A program made the position numbers and the translations under genes. From assembly GCA_038850275.1 (NCBI GenBank), contig JAWCLZ010000001.1, forward strand, positions 113,865-177,864: a stretch of DNA of 64,000 nt, given 5' to 3'. The notes below the pieces were generated by a model, which was not told where the DNA came from, did no database searches, and saw nothing but the letters and a program-made list of their open reading frames with translations. The DNA comes from JAWCLZ01 sp038850275. GTDB taxonomy: Archaea; Halobacteriota; JAWCLZ01. Shown here piece after piece: positions 58,875 through 64,000 of the stretch. Numbering within the stretch: the stretch's first letter is position 1; every line of letters starts with the position of its first letter.

Positions 58875-59774
58875 ATGAGGGTTGGCATAATCTATCACGA
58901 GGCATTCGGGAGTGATGGCTACCCTGTGCTTAAAAGGCGGGTTAAGCCTTCATTTGATTATATGCGCAGCACAGGGCTGCTTGATAGAAAAAACATACAA
59001 GTTTTCACCCCTGAGGCAGCGCCACTAGAGCTGGTGAGGAAAGTGCATACTGAGCAGCATATAAAAATGGTGGTTGAATCAAGTTATTGGAACATAGCAC
59101 TTTTATCCGCTGGCAGCGTTGTTTTAGCCACTGAATTACTAGCTAGAGATAAGATCGATGCTGCTTTTGCCTATGTTGGTACCGCTGGGCACCACGCTAG
59201 TAGAGAAGGGTTCTGGGGGTTTTGCTATTTAAATGATATTGCAATTGCCATAGAGAGAGCTCGAGAACTAGGTTTGGAGAAGTTTTTAATCATAGACATC
59301 GATCCCCATTATGGAGATGGCACGAGGAATATTTTCATAAGCGATATAAATGTAATGCACATCAACTTCTATTCCACAGGCACAATTGCCTATTTAGATG
59401 TAGAACAAGAGGCATTCTCTCCACCCTCCACTATTCAAGAAAACTTCGATTATAAACTTAATAAATTCGACGTAGGCCTGCCTGCGGATACCGAGGATAG
59501 ACATTTCCTTAGAGAGCTAGACCGAGTACTTGGAATTGAGAAAGTGAAGAAATTTGACTATTCCATATGCTTCATAGTTTTTGGCCACGATTCCCATAGA
59601 GATGACTATGGAGGCTTAGAGCTTACCTCTGATTTTTATCCAGAATTCACAAGGAAAATTAAGAAATTTATTGAGGATAAAAAAGCAAAGCTATGCTTTG
59701 TATTAAGCGGAGGAGCGAACATTGAAGTTGCTAAAGCTGCAATTTCAGGGGTTATAGAGGTTTTAAGCTCATAA
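58875..59774 (+). CDS. Histone deacetylase-family protein with altered active site
   Basis: 299 residues of the arginase-deacetylase fold. Conserved GTAGHHAS, IIDIDPHYGDGT (metal Asp and His kept) and FGHDSHRDDYGG (second metal Asp). The position usually occupied by the catalytic Tyr (GGY) reads LSGGANIE, so that Tyr is Ala. It may be inactive as a deacetylase or use another residue. Acetylpolyamine or acetoin-utilisation-type relatives are alternatives. The start codon lies in a small duplication (AATGAGGGT at 58863 and 58874). Confidence 0.85.
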   Translation: MRVGIIYHEAFGSDGYPVLKRRVKPSFDYMRSTGLLDRKNIQVFTPEAAPLELVRKVHTEQHIKMVVESSYWNIALLSAGSVVLATELLARDKIDAAFAYVGTAGHHASREGFWGFCYLNDIAIAIERARELGLEKFLIIDIDPHYGDGTRNIFISDINVMHINFYSTGTIAYLDVEQEAFSPPSTIQENFDYKLNKFDVGLPADTEDRHFLRELDRVLGIEKVKKFDYSICFIVFGHDSHRDDYGGLELTSDFYPEFTRKIKKFIEDKKAKLCFVLSGGANIEVAKAAISGVIEVLSS

Positions 59775-59777
59775 TTA

Positions 59778-60614
59778 TTATTTGGCATAGAGTTGCCTAA
59801 TTTCACTTTCACTTAAAATTCGATAGCCTAGCCTTTGAATATTTTCCAATAGCCACTTCCTTCTCTCTTTTGACATGTTTATATCAAGATGGGCAAAATC
59901 AGGCTTTGATTTCTCAAATATTTTTTTCAGCATCTCAAAATCTAGGTATTTTAAAGCATAGTCAGGTATCACGTGGGCAAAAGCAACATCTGTTTCAAAT
60001 AGCAATCGACTCTGCGTAGGTGCATAGTGAGTGCCTCCAAAGCTAACTGCAACTGGTTCTCGCTTCATGGAGAAAGTAGTTATTGCTCTAGCTAGAATTT
60101 TACCAATTCTCTCATCACTCCACTCAGCCTCGCTGCTGCCAATTTCAACGTAAAGAGAAGGGATTCGGAGATCCGTTGGACCATGATGAGTGGCTTCCAT
60201 TGTAACTTCAAATTCACTTCCAAGCGCTAAATCCTTCAAGAGCAGCAATATTGATTTCAAAGCAAAGGGAGCTGGAATGGCTATTTCCCTATCTCTACCA
60301 CCGTGCATTGCTTCACCTATGTTGCCAGTGAAATGCCCGGTAATCAAAGGCCTGGGATCGCGAGCTTTATGCATGCTTGCGAATATCAATAATTCAGGGG
60401 AGAATCCTTCTTGCTCTATTTTTAAATCCAGGCCATTAGCATAGACGTGGTATTCCTCGATTTCAATCAATATATAATTCTCTTGCTTCCATATATCACC
60501 GGTTTCTCTACTTCCTAGGAATTGCCATTCTTTAAGTTTCAGCAAATTTGATTTTATATTCTGCCCAGCTGGATCGCCAGTTGAAACTACTATTGCAATT
60601 CTCCCTTTAGCCAT
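59778..60614 (-). CDS. dtdA: D-aminoacyl-tRNA deacylase, archaeal DtdA
   Basis: 278 residues. Recycles tRNAs charged with D-amino acids. GHFTGNIGEAMHGG, EATHHGPTDL and FGGTHYAPTQSRL hold the conserved His and Thr residues of the DtdA/GEK1 family. It ends three bases from the convergent HDAC-like gene. Confidence 0.93.
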   Translation of the reverse strand: MAKGRIAIVVSTGDPAGQNIKSNLLKLKEWQFLGSRETGDIWKQENYILIEIEEYHVYANGLDLKIEQEGFSPELLIFASMHKARDPRPLITGHFTGNIGEAMHGGRDREIAIPAPFALKSILLLLKDLALGSEFEVTMEATHHGPTDLRIPSLYVEIGSSEAEWSDERIGKILARAITTFSMKREPVAVSFGGTHYAPTQSRLLFETDVAFAHVIPDYALKYLDFEMLKKIFEKSKPDFAHLDINMSKERRKWLLENIQRLGYRILSESEIRQLYAK

Positions 60615-60694
60615 ATGCTTAAATAAGAGGCAGAGGGATATAGATTTTCCTAGTAGCTAGCAAAGTATTTACTACGCAATGCCAAGTTATTAAT

Positions 60695-61675
60695 ATGGAT
60701 CCTTTACTCGAGATTGCTCGTAAGATTAAATCCATGGAAATTAGAGGAGCTGGTTTAATTGCTAGAACAGCTGCTGAAGCTCTTGCTCAAAAGGCACTCT
60801 CGCTTAAAACTACTTCTTTTGAGGAATTTAATGATGAAATGAAGAAAGCAGCTAGGATTTTAATTCAAACTAGGCCTACAGCGGTTAGCTTGCCAAATGC
60901 AGTGAGATATGTTATGAATTATAAGTCTAAAACTGTTGAAGAAGCTAAGATGGAGATTGTAAGGAATGCTTCTCAGTTCATCGAGAGAAGTGAGAAAGCA
61001 GTGGAGAGAATAGGTGAACTAGGGGCGCAGAGACTGCGTGATGGAGATGTGGTTATGACTCACTGCAATTCCACAGCAGCTTTATCTATAATTACAACTG
61101 CTTTTAAACAAGGCAAGCATATAGAGGTAATAGCAACTGAATCTAGACCACGCTGGCAAGGGCATTTAACAATAAAGCAGCTTGATGAAGCTGGTATTCC
61201 TACCACTCTCATTGTGGATTCAGCGGTTCGCTATTTCATGAAAGAAGTGGATTTAGTATGCGTGGGCGCTGATGCAATTGGGGTGAATGGCGCGGTGATA
61301 AATAAAATTGGCACTTCCCAGCTTGCTCTTGCAGCTCATGAAGCTAGAGTAAGTGTAATAGTGGCTGCTGAAACCTATAAATTTAGCCCGGGAACACTAC
61401 TTGGTGAGTTAATTGAAATAGAAGAGAGGCCAAGTGAAGAAGTACTTGACCCAATGATTTTGACAAGGTTGAAAAACGTAAAAGTTAGAAATCCAGCTTT
61501 CGATGTAACTCCAAAGGAATATGTGGATTTAATTGTAACTGAAGTAGGCGTTTTCCCTCCTGAGCTGGCATATTTGGTTATCAAGGAATATCTAGGATGG
61601 AGTGTGGATGAGATGGAACTAAACCTACAGCTAGGACTAGAGAAGCATGGAAAGAGATTTAATGAAGAGGTTTAA
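60695..61675 (+). CDS. Ribose-1,5-bisphosphate isomerase
   Basis: 326 residues, eIF2B-alpha-like fold. Converts ribose 1,5-bisphosphate to ribulose 1,5-bisphosphate in the archaeal AMP (pentose bisphosphate) pathway with AMP phosphorylase and form III RuBisCO. MTHCNSTAAL holds the catalytic Cys at about 133, and CVGADAIGVNGAVINKIGT holds the catalytic Asp. The N-terminus (IRGAGLIARTAAEAL) matches. The partner genes are not in the window. Confidence 0.9.
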   Translation: MDPLLEIARKIKSMEIRGAGLIARTAAEALAQKALSLKTTSFEEFNDEMKKAARILIQTRPTAVSLPNAVRYVMNYKSKTVEEAKMEIVRNASQFIERSEKAVERIGELGAQRLRDGDVVMTHCNSTAALSIITTAFKQGKHIEVIATESRPRWQGHLTIKQLDEAGIPTTLIVDSAVRYFMKEVDLVCVGADAIGVNGAVINKIGTSQLALAAHEARVSVIVAAETYKFSPGTLLGELIEIEERPSEEVLDPMILTRLKNVKVRNPAFDVTPKEYVDLIVTEVGVFPPELAYLVIKEYLGWSVDEMELNLQLGLEKHGKRFNEEV

Positions 61676-61688
61676 ATTTGATTTATCA

Positions 61689-62024
61689 TCACAATTTGAA
61701 TTTAGACTTCACCATCTGTAAAGAAGCATCAGGGTTCATGAATATTATGTATCTCTCTTTCTCTTTCTCTTCAAGTTCTAAAATTAAAATCTTGTAATCC
61801 TCAGCTATGATCAAAGTTTGCAGTGATCTGCCTAGATTGAATGCCTTTGATGCTTCATCTAAAATTGCATTTATATTTGCTATTGAAGCACTTTCCTCCA
61901 CAGTTACTCCATCTAATAGAACTGGATACCCTGTTTTATCTATAACTGCAATTCCAAATATACCTGCCAAGCTTTTCAACTCTTTTATAAGTTTTTCCCT
62001 CTTCTCATCGATTTTAAATTCCAT
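61689..62024 (-). CDS. Roadblock/LC7-domain protein
   Basis: 111 residues. Profile of a Roadblock/LC7 dimer: helix KLIKELKSLAGIFGIAVIDKTGYPVLLDG, then SIANINAILDEASKAFNLG and strands TLIIAEDYKILILELEEKERYIIFMN. In archaea these proteins often regulate small GTPases or partner with them. No GTPase gene adjoins it. Separated from the polyferredoxin gene by 35 bp of ATATTATTAATAT repeats. Confidence 0.8.
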   Translation of the reverse strand: MEFKIDEKREKLIKELKSLAGIFGIAVIDKTGYPVLLDGVTVEESASIANINAILDEASKAFNLGRSLQTLIIAEDYKILILELEEKEKERYIIFMNPDASLQMVKSKFKL

Positions 62025-62059
62025 ATTATAATTCCATATTATTAATATATTCCATATTA

Positions 62060-63415
62060 TTAATATCTATTCTTATTTGCAATTTTTATTTGTAATCGCT
62101 TTTCAATTTCAACAATGGCTTTTTCAGTATCATCTCTCTCCCAGAGATACCTAACTTTTATATTATTTAGCAGATTTCGAAGTGCATCTATTTTTTTCTG
62201 CGTTTCTTCATCAAATTTTCCTTTCACTAGGGTTTTTATCTCCAATATTTCCTCAGGTGCTTTAATTCCAACTTCTTCTATTTTTACTGGTATTTCCTCT
62301 AGTTTTATTGCCCTAGATACTGCTTCTTCGCGTTTTTTACCAAGAATTATATCGATAGCATTTTTCCACTCCTCCTTCCAAGGTGCCTCGGGAACGGGTG
62401 TGGTATTTGCTTTGCTTCGCTTCACCGTTATAACTTGATGGGGGCAAGCATTAGAGCAAGCATTGCAGTATATACAGAGTTTATCCTCCACATCTATCTT
62501 TCCATCCTTAGGAATATACCAAGCTTTCGAAGGGCATATGTTGAAGCAAGCATGGCAGCCAATTGGATCGCATTTAGGCAAGTTCCTCTCCACAAGTTTT
62601 ATGTCGCCTTCAAAGGGTTTAATTAAATCAATAGCATCATATGGGCAAACCAATTTGCACCAGCCTGCTCGAGTGCATTTTTGCTGGTCAATCTCGATTG
62701 TTCCAAATTTTTTTGGGATTTCAACTATTGCTTCTCTACCTTCTATGAGTTCCACTTCAATTGCCTTCTCAGGGCATAATGCAACGCACATTCTACAGTA
62801 ATCGCAAAGGCTTTCATCCACAGCTAAGCTTTCAAATGGAAGGGGCGAATTTGGCTTGAATTCTTTTTCAATTAAAATAAAAGCATTGCACATCTCAGTG
62901 CAAACCCCACAGAGGGTGCATTTTTTAGTATCTATTTTTATCGATCCCTTTGCACCTTCTTTTTTAAGTGGAGCGATTTCCGCTTTTTTAGGCACATTGA
63001 TTTTAACCTTGATAGCTTGATTAGGACATACTTTTTCACATAGCTTGCACGGAAGGCATTTTTCATTTGGCTCTGTTTTTAAAATAAGCTGAGGATATTT
63101 GTTTTCCATTAAAATATCCACGCCATCTATAGCCATTTTTGTAGCTCTAATTGGGCAGAATACTGCACACATTCCACAGAAGGTGCATTTGCTTAAATCC
63201 ATTAAAACCGCGGGGGCATCTAAACCTGTTGCAATTTCTTTAACTGGGCCTAGGGATAATGCTTTAGTTGGGCAGATTTCCACGCATATTCCACAGCCAT
63301 TGCAGAGTTTATAGTCATACTCAAGTTTTTTAACCGTTTTTTTCTTCTCAGTAACTGCCTCTTGAATGTAGATAAACTTAGGATGTTGGAAATCCTGAGA
63401 AACTGTGACCTCCAT
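62060..63415 (-). CDS. FwdF-like polyferredoxin with eight Fe-S motifs
   Basis: 451 residues. Start ATG 63415 directly follows the upstream stop, with GGAGATGG nearby. Eight cysteine motifs run in order: CNGCGICVEICP, CTFCGMCAVFCP, CLPCKLCEKVCP, CTLCGVCTEMCN, CDYCRMCVALCP, CTRAGWCKLVCP (second Cys missing), CDPIGCHACFNICP (an extended first gap) and CIYCNACSNACP. The last 100 residues are a charged helical extension. Family: FwdF/MvhB polyferredoxins that wire Hdr, hydrogenase and formylmethanofuran dehydrogenase. Two bases separate it from the HdrA-MvhD end. Confidence 0.9.
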   Translation of the reverse strand: MEVTVSQDFQHPKFIYIQEAVTEKKKTVKKLEYDYKLCNGCGICVEICPTKALSLGPVKEIATGLDAPAVLMDLSKCTFCGMCAVFCPIRATKMAIDGVDILMENKYPQLILKTEPNEKCLPCKLCEKVCPNQAIKVKINVPKKAEIAPLKKEGAKGSIKIDTKKCTLCGVCTEMCNAFILIEKEFKPNSPLPFESLAVDESLCDYCRMCVALCPEKAIEVELIEGREAIVEIPKKFGTIEIDQQKCTRAGWCKLVCPYDAIDLIKPFEGDIKLVERNLPKCDPIGCHACFNICPSKAWYIPKDGKIDVEDKLCIYCNACSNACPHQVITVKRSKANTTPVPEAPWKEEWKNAIDIILGKKREEAVSRAIKLEEIPVKIEEVGIKAPEEILEIKTLVKGKFDEETQKKIDALRNLLNNIKVRYLWERDDTEKAIVEIEKRLQIKIANKNRY

Positions 63416-63416
63416 A

Positions 63417-64000
63417 CTACACCATCTCCACGCCAACTGGGCCTAGTTTCTTCAGCTCCTCACTGAACTCCTCAACCACTCTTGCAACTTTCTCCCCCTC
63501 GCTTGCCGCTATCCATTCAACTCTTACTCTTCGTTCATCTATTCCAATTTCCTTCAAAATCCGCTTGAGCACCTCAATTCTGCGCTTGGCAGCATAGTTT
63601 CCAATGAGATAGTGGCACTCTCCAAGTCGACATCCAGCCACCAAAACTCCATCAGCGCCTTCAGTTAAAGCATCTAATATGAACTTAGGATTAATTCTCC
63701 CAGTGCACATTACCCTTATAATGCGGATATTCGTGGGATATTGAATCCTGCTCACCCCAGCGAGATCCGCACCTGCATATGAGCACCAATTGCAGAATAT
63801 ACCTATTATAAATGGAAACTCGGTTTTAACCTCAAGCAAGGCTTTAATTTGAGCCTCAATCTGCTCATCTGTGAACTGCCCCATCTCTATCGCCTCCGCT
63901 GGGCAGGCTGCGCTGCATACTCCACAGTTCACGCAGGCTAGCTCGTTTACCCTTGCCTTTCTACTCTGTACTTCCACTGCTTTAAATGTGCATACATTTT
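63417..64000 (-). CDS. C-terminal part of an HdrA-MvhD fusion (5' end outside window)
   Basis: The frame is open to the right edge: NVCTFKAVEVQSRKARVNELACVNCGVCSAACPAEAI is the end of HdrA (tail of one ferredoxin cluster, then a full CxxCxxCxxxCP cluster and the FTDEQIEAQIKALLE helix). From about codon 55 after the GTG at 63977 the MvhD domain follows: GIFCNWCSYAGADLAGVSRIQYP, RVMCTGRINP and GCRLGECHYLIGN with the 2Fe-2S cysteines. Such fusions move electrons from hydrogenase or formate dehydrogenase into heterodisulfide reductase. I infer fusion from the open frame. Confidence 0.85.
   Translation of the reverse strand, partial: NVCTFKAVEVQSRKARVNELACVNCGVCSAACPAEAIEMGQFTDEQIEAQIKALLEVKTEFPFIIGIFCNWCSYAGADLAGVSRIQYPTNIRIIRVMCTGRINPKFILDALTEGADGVLVAGCRLGECHYLIGNYAAKRRIEVLKRILKEIGIDERRVRVEWIAASEGEKVARVVEEFSEELKKLGPVGVEMV

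Noticed and set aside
1..64000. CRISPR arrays
   Set aside because: No regularly spaced repeats with unique spacers were seen; the repeats found are adjacent tandem copies or single hairpins.

Overview
The window is archaeal. Every information-processing gene is archaeal in type: TFB, Spt4 and Rpo7, aIF2 gamma, PolD small subunit, Hef, Gar1, Kae1 and Pcc1, ribosomal proteins eS1, eS24, eS31 and uS15, eIF5A with its hypusine enzymes, and TiaS. A methanogen-type (class 2) seryl-tRNA synthetase, a formylmethanofuran-dehydrogenase-type polyferredoxin and the end of an HdrA-MvhD fusion point to a methanogen or a methanogen-derived euryarchaeote (for example relatives of Archaeoglobi, Syntrophoarchaeia or Methanophagales). 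I cannot fix the lineage further from this sequence. Composition is AT-rich (by eye roughly 40% GC), and starts are often TTG or GTG. A near-exact Illumina P5 adapter at 5273-5301 shows this is an assembled contig, probably a metagenome bin, with one suspect junction.

Layout. 1-4000: a winged-helix gene, tRNA-Asn with a 12-nt intron, an HTH-CBS regulator, endonuclease Q and a metallo-beta-lactamase nuclease. 4001-11329, all minus: PAC2 protein, winged-helix gene, response regulator (these two meet at the adapter artefact), Cdc48/VAT, FAD synthase, JAMM protease, deoxyhypusine synthase, agmatinase-like ureohydrolase and eIF5A. 11440-17090: gar1-tfb behind a palindromic promoter, larE, a cysteine desulfurase, KptA and class II HMG-CoA reductase. 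17100-18390 is decayed DNA with a GyrI-like pseudogene. 18394-25263 holds the most unusual block: a minus-strand operon of a divergent TFB-like factor, a MoxR ATPase, a stand-alone GXGXG beta-helix protein, a metallopeptidase-VWA protein and a GNAT-like protein. It is flanked by a small HELAH protein on one side and a SufR-like regulator on the other.

25318-41524 is mainly housekeeping: uS15, a RecJ-like DHH protein, Pcc1, SerRS, eS1, TiaS, TrpB2, Hef, a KhtU/KhtT-like antiporter pair, PolD small subunit, LeuA and a NYN protein. 41510-50612: an anion permease, a secreted protein with its own signal peptidase (TasA/SipW-like), Mn-pyrophosphatase, enolase, a Co/Ni ECF transporter (CbiMNOQ), an ArsR regulator with a DUF4430-like domain, and CobT. 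50613-54114: a gene-poor stretch, a KaiC-type ATPase plus partner that look foreign by codon use, a DUF457 membrane protein, and an orphan FlaC/FlaD-E-like pair. 54148-58741 is the classic euryarchaeal cluster kae1, eS31, eS24, dephospho-CoA kinase, spt4, rpo7, PIN, aIF2 gamma, followed by tRNA-CAT. 58875-64000: HDAC-like protein, D-aminoacyl-tRNA deacylase, ribose-1,5-bisphosphate isomerase, roadblock protein, polyferredoxin and the HdrA-MvhD end.

Themes that tie genes together: eIF5A hypusination through an agmatine route; agmatidine modification of tRNA-Ile2 by TiaS with a candidate substrate tRNA in the same window; proteasome partners (PAC2, Cdc48 with a C-terminal HbYX tail, JAMM protease); cobalt uptake and cobamide assembly around a possible cobamide-sensing repressor; electron transfer at the right edge. 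Many intergenic gaps carry imperfect tandem copies of the neighbouring gene's start or end, an unusual texture of this genome.
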